Of a stretch of DNA of 64,000 bases, positions 26,981 through 36,400 are shown one piece after another. A program made the position numbers and the translations under genes. Location: positions 62,001-126,000 of the forward strand of contig NZ_KE384561.1 in NCBI RefSeq assembly GCF_000426725.1, in the 5' to 3' direction. The notes beneath the pieces were generated by a model. That model did not search any database and was not told the DNA's origin. It saw only the letters and a program-made list of their open reading frames with translations. The stretch is from Sporocytophaga myxococcoides DSM 11118 (lineage in GTDB: Bacteria > Bacteroidota > Bacteroidia > Cytophagales > Cytophagaceae). Position 1 is the first letter of the stretch. Every line of letters starts with the position of its first letter.

Positions 26981-27826
26981 TTACAACACTTCTTTTAATT
27001 TGAATGTATCTTTTACTCTGAATCCCTTTTCAGTTTCCTGAATCGTGCAGCACTCATGCACAGGATCATGTTCCAGGAAAATTATATAATCTTTGCTAAT
27101 TGCATCTGTAAAAAAGATTTCCTTTTCCTGCATGGAGATCAATGGTCTGGTATCATATGCCATAATGTAAGGAATAGGAATATGTCCGACAGAAGGTAAC
27201 AGATCCGCAGCAAAAACTATTTTCTTACCCTTATAATCTATAACAGGAATCATCTGTTTATCTGTATGTCCGTCCACAAATAAAAAATCTATACATCTAA
27301 AAGGCGTCTCCTCTCTGATTCCAACAAACTCAAGTTTGCCGCTTTCTCTCAGCGGGAATATATTTTCCTTTAAAAAACTGGCCTTTTCTCTGGCATTGGG
27401 AATTGAAGCCCATTTCCAGTGATCTTCATTAGACCAATAAACGGCATTTTTAAAAGCCGGTTCAATTTTCGTTCTATCTTTATTATATACAGTTGCTCCT
27501 CCACAATGATCAAAATGCAAATGGGTCAATATCACATCTGTAATATCATTTTCAGAAAAGCCAGCCTTATGTATAGATTCCATCAGAGTATCTTCTCCAT
27601 GCAAATAATAATGACTTAAAAACTTATCATCTTGTTTGTCTCCAATCCCTGTATCCACTAATATTAGTTTATTTCCATCTTCAATGAGCAAACATCGCAT
27701 AGCCCAGGTGCATAGATTTTTATCATCAGCCGGATTAGTCTTTTGCCAGAGTGTTTTAGGTACTACACCAAACATAGCGCCGCCATCAAGCTTAAAAAAT
27801 CCTGTATTTATTACGTGTAAATTCAT
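26981..27826 (-). CDS. MBL-fold metallohydrolase (lactonase-like)
   Basis: The 281-residue protein has the zinc-binding HxHxDH motif (H102, H104, D106, H107 in LTHLHFDHCGG), followed by the ligands DGHTDKQ and AADLLPSVGHIP. The layout resembles AHL lactonase and related cytoplasmic MBL hydrolases. The N-terminus VINTGFFKLDGGAMFGVVP is characteristic of a Bacteroidota clade of such enzymes. A lactone or other ester is the probable substrate. It abuts the patatin gene, forming a two-hydrolase operon. It has no signal peptide. Confidence 0.88.
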   Translation of the reverse strand: MNLHVINTGFFKLDGGAMFGVVPKTLWQKTNPADDKNLCTWAMRCLLIEDGNKLILVDTGIGDKQDDKFLSHYYLHGEDTLMESIHKAGFSENDITDVILTHLHFDHCGGATVYNKDRTKIEPAFKNAVYWSNEDHWKWASIPNAREKASFLKENIFPLRESGKLEFVGIREETPFRCIDFLFVDGHTDKQMIPVIDYKGKKIVFAADLLPSVGHIPIPYIMAYDTRPLISMQEKEIFFTDAISKDYIIFLEHDPVHECCTIQETEKGFRVKDTFKLKEVL

Positions 27827-27869
27827 TGAGATAATAGATCTAAAAAGTACCGGACATTTATAAAAAACA

Positions 27870-27909
27870 AAAAGCTGTTTAGGTTCTAATTGTTTCCTAA
27901 ACAGCTTTT
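27870..27909 (-). terminator. Rho-independent terminator downstream of accA
   Basis: A perfect 14-bp stem (27870-27883 with 27896-27909, 12-nt loop) is followed on the minus strand by a run of six T. It lies 22 nt after the accA stop and separates accA from the lactonase/patatin pair. Confidence 0.8.
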
Positions 27910-27931
27910 ATTATTTCTTCAGAAAATGAGA

Positions 27932-28879
27932 TTATTCAACAAAGACTCCCATTGCACCAAATTTTTCAATTCTTTGAGCTATTCTTTCTTCAGATGATAA
28001 CTTTGACAATTCATCAATTGTATCGATTATTACTTTTCTGATTTTCTTAGCTGTTCCAACAGGATCTACGTGAGCGCCGCCAAGTGGTTCTTTGATAATA
28101 TCATCGACCATTTTATTTTTATGCATATCGGTTGCTGTAAGCTTTAAAGCTTCCGCAGCCTGCTCTTTGTAATCCCAGCTTCTCCATAAAATTGAAGAGC
28201 ATGATTCAGGAGAAATGACAGAATACCAGGTATTTTCCAACATTAAGACCTTGTCTCCTATTGCAATACCCAAAGCTCCACCAGAAGCCCCCTCACCGAT
28301 TACAATACAGATAACGGGCACTTTTAAGAGGAACATCTCTTTAATATTTCTGGCAATTGCCTCAGCCTGACCTCTTTCTTCAGCTTCAAGTCCGGGAAAA
28401 GCTCCAGGAGTATCAATAAACGTAACAATAGGAACATCAAACTTCTCTGCCATTTTCATAAGGCGAAGCGCCTTTCTGTATCCTTCCGGATTAGCCATCC
28501 CGAAGTTTCTCAATTGTCTTTGTTTGGTATTTCGTCCTTTCTGATGACCAATAATCATTACAGAATGATCACCTACCTGAGCAAGGCCGCCAATCATAGC
28601 TTTATCGTCTTTTACAGAACGATCTCCATGCAACTCAATAAATTTATCAGCTATGGCATTAATATAATCGAGTGTATATGGTCTGTCCGGATGTCTGGAC
28701 AATTGCACTCTCTGCCATCTGGTAAGGTTAGAGTAAGTTTCTTTTTTCAAAGTCTTTATTTTTTCTTCCAAAGATTTAACCGCAGAGGAAACATCCACAT
28801 TATTTTCCTGAGCCAGCAACTTCATATCAATTAACTTAGCTTCCAGTTCCGCGATTGGTTTTTCAAAGTCCAATAACAT
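27932..28879 (-). CDS. accA: Acetyl-CoA carboxylase carboxyltransferase subunit alpha
   Basis: The 315-residue subunit has the standard family length. It transfers the carboxyl group from biotin to acetyl-CoA in the first step of fatty-acid synthesis. Visible features are the coiled N-terminus ([16 protein letters not shown]), the [11 protein letters not shown] motif, [36 protein letters not shown] and [11 protein letters not shown] of the crotonase-like core. It is monocistronic, with a terminator downstream and a divergent glycogen synthase gene 350 nt upstream. A perfect -7 box lies about 25 nt before the start. Confidence 0.97.
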   Translation of the reverse strand: MLLDFEKPIAELEAKLIDMKLLAQENNVDVSSAVKSLEEKIKTLKKETYSNLTRWQRVQLSRHPDRPYTLDYINAIADKFIELHGDRSVKDDKAMIGGLAQVGDHSVMIIGHQKGRNTKQRQLRNFGMANPEGYRKALRLMKMAEKFDVPIVTFIDTPGAFPGLEAEERGQAEAIARNIKEMFLLKVPVICIVIGEGASGGALGIAIGDKVLMLENTWYSVISPESCSSILWRSWDYKEQAAEALKLTATDMHKNKMVDDIIKEPLGGAHVDPVGTAKKIRKVIIDTIDELSKLSSEERIAQRIEKFGAMGVFVE

Positions 28880-29230
28880 ATTTTGTTAACAATAGTATTA
28901 CTGCAAATTTATAAAATATAATTTCTGAACATACACCCCAAAACAACTTTAGATACAAACAACTAAAAATCAAAAACTTAAACTTAAAATTTATTTTATT
29001 CATAGAGAATAAATTTTTCAAAAAAAGGTTTTTTTAGTTTTTTCATCTTCATCTCAAAGAGTTTGAAGAACTAATAATCTTCAGCAAACGAAAGGACTTT
29101 TAAAATATTTATAACATAAATGGCTTTTTTTCGTTCTATTCGCTTGCTTTTATTTCCATATGTCTTTTTAAAAATTAATTTTGGAACAATTAATAACCTA
29201 ACATATTTTAAACTTTAAAGTAGTAGTTGA
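28880..29230. other. 351-bp divergent intergenic region (accA / glycogen synthase)
   Basis: This AT-rich stretch contains no credible reading frame. It carries a good minus-strand -7 box for accA and a weaker plus-strand TAATTTTG at 29176-29183 that could serve glycogen synthase but lacks a spaced -33. No riboswitch-like structure was recognised. Confidence 0.6.
28904..28911 (-). promoter_or_regulatory. Candidate -7 box of accA
   Basis: On the minus strand the sequence TAAATTTG matches TAnnTTTG exactly, about 25 nt before the accA ATG. A TTTG further upstream is too distant (27 nt) to be a normal -33, so support is partial. Confidence 0.4.
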
Positions 29231-31027
29231 ATGGATAAAAAACATGCAGATACCTTATTAGTAGAGATTGCCTGGGAGGTTTGCAATCAGGTAGGCGGAA
29301 TTTATACCGTCATTCGTTCAAAGGTCCCAAGCATGATTGAGAAGTGGGATGAAAACTATTGTCTGATCGGTCCATACGTTCATAGCAGAATGCCGGCTGA
29401 ATTTGAACCAGTTGAAAACGAAGATGATCCATTCTATCAGGCTGCTAAGCAACTCAGAAGTTTTGGATATGAAGTTCACTATGGCTACTGGCTTGTATCT
29501 GGAAAACCCAGAGTGATTCTTTTGAACCCTTTTAGTATTTATAATAAATTAAATGAAATTAAGTATGTTCTGTGGGAGCACCATGGAATTTCTTCTCCCG
29601 AAGGTGATGATCTTATAAATCAGGTTATCGCATTTGGGCATTTGGTTAAATTATATTTCGCCGAGCTTACACTTGTAACGGAGAAAAAAATTATAGGTCA
29701 TTTCCATGAATGGATGGCTGGGACCGCAATTCCGGCGATAAGAAGGGATAACTTACAGGCAACTACTGTATTTACAACTCATGCAACACTTCTAGGGAGA
29801 TACCTTGCAATGAATGATGCTCATTTTTATGACCATCTTCCTTTTTACGACTGGGAAAAAGAAGCTGTTAATTTTAATATAGAAACTTCTGTTAAAATTG
29901 AGCGTGCTGCCGCCCATGGTGCACATGTATTTACTACAGTAAGTGAGGTAACAGCCAGAGAATGCGCTTCATTACTTGGTAGAAATGCTGATCTGATCCT
30001 GCCTAATGGTCTAAATATAGAACGATTTACCGCTCTACACGAATTTCAAAACCTTCATAAAGAATATAAAGAAAAGATTCACCAGTTTATCATGGGTCAT
30101 TTCTTTCACAGTTACTCTTTCGACCTTGATAAAACACTTTATTTCTTTACTTCCGGCAGGTATGAGTACAAAAACAAGGGTTTTGACCTAACACTGGAAG
30201 CCCTTGCAAGGCTCAACTGGAGAATGAGGCAGGAAAATATGGATATGACAGTTGTCATGTTCTTTGTAACCAAACAACCTTATCACTCTATAAATCCAGC
30301 AGTGCTTCAATCCAGAGCCGTAATGGAGGAAATAAGACAAGATTGTAAAGCCATTGAAAAACAGGTTGGAGAAAGGCTTTTCAATGAAGCGGCAGCGAGT
30401 GGTGACATTACTATGCCCAACCTCAACAATTTTGTAGACGAGTATTGGAGATTAAGATTGAGAAGAACTCTGCAATCTTGGAAATCTAATCATCTTCCAT
30501 TTGTAGTAACGCATAATTTAATACACGATCAATACGATGATATACTTAGTTTTCTAAGGACTGCTAATCTGGTTAACAATTGGTATGACAGAGTAAAAAT
30601 CGTTTATCATCCTGACTTTATATCTCCTACAAACCCATTATTTGGTATGGAATACGGACAGTTTGTAAGAGGTTGTCATTTGGGAATTTTTCCAAGTTAT
30701 TACGAGCCATGGGGATATACTCCGCTTGAATCTATCGCAAGTGGTGTGCCGGCTGTGACAAGTGACCTTTCTGGTTTTGGCGATTATATCCTTTCAAACA
30801 TCCCTCAACATGAAGAAAAAGGACTTTATGTTGTAAACCGAAGATACAAGAGCTTTGATGAAGCTGCTAACCAGCTTACGGACCAGCTCTATTCATTTGT
30901 TAAACTGGCAAGAAGAGAAAGAATTACCCAACGAAACCTGGTTGAAAGTTCTTCTGAAACATTTGACTGGAAAAACTTATCCGTATACTATGAGCGGGCG
31001 TATGACCTTGCTTTAAATTATTTATAA
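29231..31027 (+). CDS. Glycogen synthase, GT3 (animal/fungal) type
   Basis: The 598-residue glycosyltransferase resembles the eukaryotic GT3 glycogen synthases, not the bacterial GlgA (GT5) type. Matching elements are LVEIAWEVCNQVGGIYTVIRSK at the start, IGPYVHSRM, the AHEW-like FHEWMAGTAIPA, TTHATLLGRYLA, NGLNIERF, GRYEYKNKGFD and the C-terminal FPSYYEPWGYTPLESIASG with its catalytic glutamates. It should elongate alpha-1,4-glucan from a nucleotide sugar, probably UDP-glucose. It is shorter than the yeast enzyme because the regulatory C-terminal tail is absent. It is flanked by a divergent accA and a strong terminator, so it is monocistronic. Confidence 0.93.
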   Translation: MDKKHADTLLVEIAWEVCNQVGGIYTVIRSKVPSMIEKWDENYCLIGPYVHSRMPAEFEPVENEDDPFYQAAKQLRSFGYEVHYGYWLVSGKPRVILLNPFSIYNKLNEIKYVLWEHHGISSPEGDDLINQVIAFGHLVKLYFAELTLVTEKKIIGHFHEWMAGTAIPAIRRDNLQATTVFTTHATLLGRYLAMNDAHFYDHLPFYDWEKEAVNFNIETSVKIERAAAHGAHVFTTVSEVTARECASLLGRNADLILPNGLNIERFTALHEFQNLHKEYKEKIHQFIMGHFFHSYSFDLDKTLYFFTSGRYEYKNKGFDLTLEALARLNWRMRQENMDMTVVMFFVTKQPYHSINPAVLQSRAVMEEIRQDCKAIEKQVGERLFNEAAASGDITMPNLNNFVDEYWRLRLRRTLQSWKSNHLPFVVTHNLIHDQYDDILSFLRTANLVNNWYDRVKIVYHPDFISPTNPLFGMEYGQFVRGCHLGIFPSYYEPWGYTPLESIASGVPAVTSDLSGFGDYILSNIPQHEEKGLYVVNRRYKSFDEAANQLTDQLYSFVKLARRERITQRNLVESSSETFDWKNLSVYYERAYDLALNYL

Positions 31028-31033
31028 TTTTGA

Positions 31034-31069
31034 AAAAAGAGGCTGTGTTTTAAAGTACAGCCTCTTTTT
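31034..31069 (+). terminator. Rho-independent terminator after glycogen synthase
   Basis: A 13-bp stem (31034-31046 with 31057-31069, 10-nt loop) has a GAGGCTGT core and a T-tract. It lies 7 nt after the stop codon. Confidence 0.85.
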
Positions 31070-31298
31070 ATTTTTCGCCCCACCACAATTCAAATACCTA
31101 AAAATCAGTAAATTAAAATTAAACATACAAATCATTTCCAATATAATTTTGATTTTACTTAACTCCTGTTACCTCTCACCTATAAAAATTAAAATTTGCT
31201 AAAAAATAATTATTAAATTAGCAGTTTGATAAAAGGTTTACACTTGAGAATTCTTTTAATCAAGAAAATAAATCGGATAAAACCAGGAACAATCATTT

Positions 31299-32168
31299 AT
31301 GCTAATTGAAAATGTCGAAAAGACCACCACTGTGGAGGAGCTGAAGAAAATTGCTTCACAGGTGAGAAGAGATATTGTAAGAATGGTACATTGCTGCAGC
31401 TCAGGCCATCCGGGAGGATCACTTGGTTGCGCAGACTATCTTGTTGCGCTTTATTTCAGCGAAATGAAGCATAATACCCAATTTAATATGGACGGGATAA
31501 ATGAAGATTTATTCTTCTTATCCAACGGACATATTTCACCACTTTGGTACAGTGTTCTATCTAGAGCCGGTTATTTCCCAGCTTCAGAACTAGGGACATT
31601 CAGAAAACTTAACTCCAGATTACAAGGACATCCTGCAACAGAAGAGCATCTTCCAGGTATCAGAATCGCTTCTGGTTCACTGGGACAGGGACTATCTGTG
31701 GCTGTAGGTGCAGCACAAGCAAAGAAATTAAATAAAGATAACAGACTGGTTTATGTCTTAATGGGCGATGGAGAGCAACAGGAAGGCCAGGTTTGGGAAG
31801 CCTTAATGTATGCTGCTCATCACAAAGTAGACAACATAATAGCTGCAGTAGATTATAACGGACAACAAATTGACGGACCATGCGATAAAGTTATGTCACT
31901 TGGAAATCTAAAAGCTAAATATGAATCATTTGGATGGAGGGTTCTTGAATGTTCGGAAGGCAACAAAATGGAGGCCGTTACAGAAACACTTCAAAAAGCC
32001 AAATCACTAACAGGACAAGGTCAGCCGATTGCAATTTTGTTGAAGACCGAAATGGGTTATGGTGTTGATTATATGATGGGATCACATAAATGGCATGGAG
32101 CAGCTCCAAATGATGAGCAACTAGCAAAAGCCCTTGCACAACTAGAGGAAACCCTTGGCGATTATTAA
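31299..32168 (+). CDS. Transketolase, N-terminal subunit
   Basis: The 289-residue protein is the thiamine-diphosphate-binding half of a split transketolase. It includes HCCSSGHPGGSLGCADYL, FLSNGHISPLWYSVL and the ThDP-Mg motif GDGEQQEGQVWEALMYA near residue 155. With the C-terminal subunit encoded 32 nt downstream it would transfer two-carbon units in the pentose phosphate pathway, using the products of Rpe encoded at 7.7 kb. Splitting into two genes is common in Bacteroidota and archaea. The ATG at 31299 gives a normal N-terminus. Confidence 0.95.
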   Translation: MLIENVEKTTTVEELKKIASQVRRDIVRMVHCCSSGHPGGSLGCADYLVALYFSEMKHNTQFNMDGINEDLFFLSNGHISPLWYSVLSRAGYFPASELGTFRKLNSRLQGHPATEEHLPGIRIASGSLGQGLSVAVGAAQAKKLNKDNRLVYVLMGDGEQQEGQVWEALMYAAHHKVDNIIAAVDYNGQQIDGPCDKVMSLGNLKAKYESFGWRVLECSEGNKMEAVTETLQKAKSLTGQGQPIAILLKTEMGYGVDYMMGSHKWHGAAPNDEQLAKALAQLEETLGDY

Positions 32169-32200
32169 TCCATCTTAAAATTTTTATTGCTCTTAAGAAA

Positions 32201-33178
32201 ATGAAGAAATTTACATTCGAAGAAAAAATAGATACAAGATCAGGATTTGGAGTAGGACTGGTTGAAGCAGGAAGATTGAACTCCAATGTCGTAGGTCTGT
32301 GTGCTGACCTTATAGGTTCATTAAAGATGGGGGATTTTATTAAAGAATTCCCAGATCGTTTTTTTCAGGTAGGAATTGCAGAGGCCAACATGATAGGTTT
32401 GGCAGCGGGATTGACTATCGGAGGCAAAATTCCATATACAGGTACTTTTGCAAACTTCTCAACGGGTAGAGTATTTGACCAGATCAGACAATCAGTATCT
32501 TATTCTGAAAAAAACGTAAAAATCTGCGCATCTCATGCCGGACTTACGCTTGGAGAAGACGGAGCTACACATCAGATTCTGGAAGATATTGGAATGATGA
32601 AAATGCTTCCTCATATGGTCGTAATCAACCCATGCGATTTTAACCAGACTAAAGCTGCTACAATTGCTATAGCAAATCATTTCGGTCCTGTATATCTTAG
32701 ATTCGGAAGACCTGCGGTACCAAACTTCACTCCCAAAGATCAAAAGTTTGAAATTGGAAAAGCGCTTCTTTTAAATGAAGGTGCTGATGTTTCCATCTTT
32801 GCTACCGGGCATATGGTTTGGGAAGCAATAAAGGCTGGCGAAATTCTTGAGCAAAAAGGAATTGATGCTGAAATTATTAACATCCATACTATTAAGCCAT
32901 TAGACACCGCTGCAATTCTTAAGTCTGTTCAAAAAACCAAATGTGCAGTTTCTGCTGAAGAACATCAAATCAGCGGAGGTTTAGGAGAAAGCATTGCCCA
33001 AGTCCTATCCAGAAATTATCCATCGCCACTTGAGATTGTTGCAGTAAATGATACTTTTGGAGAAAGTGGAACTCCTGATCAGCTAATGGAAAAATATGGG
33101 TTGACTGCTAATGACATTGTTAAAGCAGCAGTGAAAGTTGTTGAAAGAAAGGCTGCAATGAAAACCTTGAGTGTATAA
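32201..33178 (+). CDS. Transketolase, C-terminal subunit
   Basis: The 325-residue protein holds the pyrimidine-binding and C-terminal domains of transketolase. Motifs are TRSGFGVGLVEAGR, the catalytic-glutamate region FFQVGIAEANMIGLAAGL, the DQIRQSVSYSEKNVKICASHAGLT segment split around residue 100, and the terminal domain ending FGESGTPDQLMEKYGL. It is co-transcribed with the N-terminal subunit gene (32-nt gap). A strong terminator follows, so the two subunits form a complete operon. Confidence 0.95.
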   Translation: MKKFTFEEKIDTRSGFGVGLVEAGRLNSNVVGLCADLIGSLKMGDFIKEFPDRFFQVGIAEANMIGLAAGLTIGGKIPYTGTFANFSTGRVFDQIRQSVSYSEKNVKICASHAGLTLGEDGATHQILEDIGMMKMLPHMVVINPCDFNQTKAATIAIANHFGPVYLRFGRPAVPNFTPKDQKFEIGKALLLNEGADVSIFATGHMVWEAIKAGEILEQKGIDAEIINIHTIKPLDTAAILKSVQKTKCAVSAEEHQISGGLGESIAQVLSRNYPSPLEIVAVNDTFGESGTPDQLMEKYGLTANDIVKAAVKVVERKAAMKTLSV

Positions 33179-33198
33179 TTATAAAGGTCTTTCAAATT

Positions 33199-33237
33199 AA
33201 AAAAAGCCGTCAAAATTTAATTTTGACGGCTTTTTTT
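33199..33237 (+). terminator. Rho-independent terminator after transketolase operon
   Basis: A long stem (33199-33215 with 33221-33237) has a GCCGTC/GACGGC core and a run of seven T at the 3' side. It lies 21 nt after the stop. Confidence 0.88.
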
Positions 33238-33401
33238 ATACTTAAAAATGATTACTTTTTCCAAAAGAATGAGTGGAAAACTGTATGGTTTTCACCCAAC
33301 ATTTCGATTAATTGATTTCATTTAAAGGCTCAAAATTATTAAATTGGACTTTATTTATAATTGATTGACTTTAAAATCATAAATTCTCTTTTTAAAACAC
33401 A

Positions 33402-36400
33402 ATGACACATCAATTAAAGTTTTTATTGAAAACGGGACTGGTATTGCTGCTCACCTTGTTTTCACAATTATCTTTTGCCAGAGACTATGAAGCTCCAAAG
33501 GCTCAGACCGCTCCTGTAATAGATGGTGTTGGAAGCGATGCCTGCTGGGCTTCAGCAAACTGGTATTATATTGATCAGACTTGGCTGGGCTCAACACCGA
33601 CTGCAGCAGATTTTTCAGGAAGATTTAAAGCTTCATGGGATTCCAATAAACTTTATATATTAGGAGAAATCACAGATAATACTTTAAGTGACAAGACAGC
33701 AGCTCCACTTGTGAATTATTGGGAAGATGATTGTTTTGAAGTGCTTCTAGATGAGAATAAATCAGGAGGAGAACATGAAAAAAATTATAATGCCTTTGCT
33801 TATCATATCTCTACATTGCTGGATGCAGTAGATGTAGGTATCGACGGGAATCCTCATCTTTTCAACGACCATGTCACTGTAAAATGGACAAAAAACGGTG
33901 ATGTATATACTTGGGAAGTAGCCATAACAATGTATACAGACGCATTCGTATACGGAGCTGCTAACAATCCAAAAGCAAATCTTGTAGCAAACAAAAAGAT
34001 CGGTCTGGCAATGGCTTATTGCGACAATGACGGAGCTTCAAGCCGAGATAATTTCATGGGCTCTGAAATTGTGACAGGATCTGATAAAAACGTTGCATAT
34101 AAAACTGCAGATATATTCGGAACATTAACACTAGTTGAATCTTCTGTTCCAACCGCTTCTTTTGTTCATTCTGTTGTTGCTTCAAATCTTGCAAATCCAA
34201 CAGTAATGGTATGTGCTCCAGATGGTAGAATCTTTGTCTGTGAGCAGGAAGGAAAACTCAGAATAATCAAAAACGGAAATTTACTGTCTACTCCCGCAGT
34301 TACTGTTCAAACAGCAGTTTACCTACCGCAGTTTGGTAATTATAGCGAAAGAGGCTTGATAGGCCTGGCATTTGATCCAGATTTTGCGACCAACAATTAT
34401 ATATATCTATATTACACTGTTAACTCTAGCGGAATCCACAATAGAGTAAGCCGTTTTACTATGAATGGGGATGTAGTTGTTTCAGGCAGCGAATTGATTC
34501 TTTTAGAACTTGAGACACTAAGTGATCAATCAGTCAGCCACAATGGCGGAGCCATGGCATTTGGAAAAGATGGAAAACTATATATTGCAACAGGGGAAAA
34601 TCAACAAAAAATAACACCTCCTGTTTCTCAAAACCTGGACAATTATTTTGGCAAAATACTTAGAATTAATTCTGATGGAACAGCACCGGCAGACAATCCA
34701 TTTCCCACAGGTTCAGAAAAGAGAAAAAGAGTTTGGTCTTATGGCTTAAGAAATCCATTTACCTTTGACATACAACCTGGTACAGGTAAAATTTTTGTGA
34801 ATGATGTAGGACAAGATGCTTGGGAAGAAATAAACGACGTCACTATTGGCGGCAAGAATTATGGATGGCCTACAGCAGAAGGTGTTTCCAGCAATCCTGA
34901 CTTTACTAATCCTGTCTATATATATGGACATCCTACTTCAGACAGCACCGGGTGTGCAATTACAGGAGGAACGTTCTTTAATCCTGAAACTACTAATTAC
35001 CCTTCTAAATACATTGGCAAGTATTTCTTTATGGATTATTGTAACAACTGGATTAATTTTATTGACCCTGCCAACAACTTTAAGAGACAGACCTTTTCGT
35101 CCAATGTTGCCGGAGCTCCTATTGCAATTGATGCAGGAATTGACGGTAATATTTATTATCTGAGTAGATCTAATTCAGCCGTTTATAAAATAGTTTATTC
35201 AGGAAATTCTGCCCCGGAAATTGTAAACCAACCACTTAGTGCTAACATTTTCGAGACTCAGCCTGTTACTTTTTCTGTAACCCTTACAGGTACTGCTCCT
35301 TTTACATATCAGTGGATGAAAAATGGAGAGAATATCCCTAACTCAAATTCACCTTCATATTCAATAGCTGCAACTACAACAGCTGATGCAGGAGATTATT
35401 CAGTTAAAGTAACTAATGCATCAGGCTCTGTAACGAGCAATATTGCCACACTTACTGTAGGCCCAAAAAATTCAAAACCTGTAGCAACCATCTTAACACC
35501 TTCAAATGGAATGCTCTATAAAGGTGGCGATGTAATCACATTTAGTGGTTCTGGAACGGACCCTGAAGATGGTACTTTACCAGCCTCTTCCTTTACCTGG
35601 TTCTTTAATTTACATCATAATACACACGTGCATGATGGACTTCCTTTAACTGGTATACAAAATGGAACTTTTACCATTCCGGTATCAGGAGAAACCGAAG
35701 ATAATGTATGGTTCAGAATCAAACTTGTCGTTAAAGACAATCTTGGTTTAACAGACACTACATATGTTGAGATTTTCCCTAAAAAATCAACGATTACATT
35801 AGCTACGGAGCCAGCCGGTCTGCAAGTAAAAATAGATGGACAACCAAAAACGTCTCCATATTCTACCCTCTCAGTACAAGGTATAGAAAGGGCAATCAGT
35901 CCGGTTTCACCACAATCTGTTAATGGTATTCCGTATGTATTTGATCATTGGGCTCATGGAGGAAGTGCTGATCAGATCATCTCTACCCCTCTGGCCAATA
36001 CAACCTATACTGCAGTATTTAAAAGAATTTATCAGGATACATCTTCCTATTCTCCAATACACGATGCATATATTCAAAATGCAAAGTACGATACTACATT
36101 TAAGAGTAAGACTTACGGAACACTTGATCCACAATTCCTGATTTCAAAATTACTTTTACCTGAAGGAAATAACAGAAATACTTTTATCACTTTTGATATT
36201 TCTGACTATAAAGACAGTATTTTGTCTGCCAGGCTCAAACTATATGGTTATATAGAAGAAACAGATACAGATAAAAAATCTTCAATTGCTGTAGGTGTGT
36301 ATACTTCTTCAACAAACTGGACAGAAAATACTATCACATGGAACAATCAACCTGCAATATCATCTATTGCTCTTGATACAACAGTAGTTAACGGGTATAC

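Noticed and set aside
29176-29183. TAATTTTG as promoter of glycogen synthase
   Set aside because: It matches TAnnTTTG but has no -33 at the right distance; such matches are expected by chance in AT-rich DNA, so it is mentioned only in the intergenic note.
32492-32743. 83-codon minus-strand frame inside the transketolase C-terminal gene
   Set aside because: It is antisense to an intact conserved gene; the composition is that of a shadow frame.
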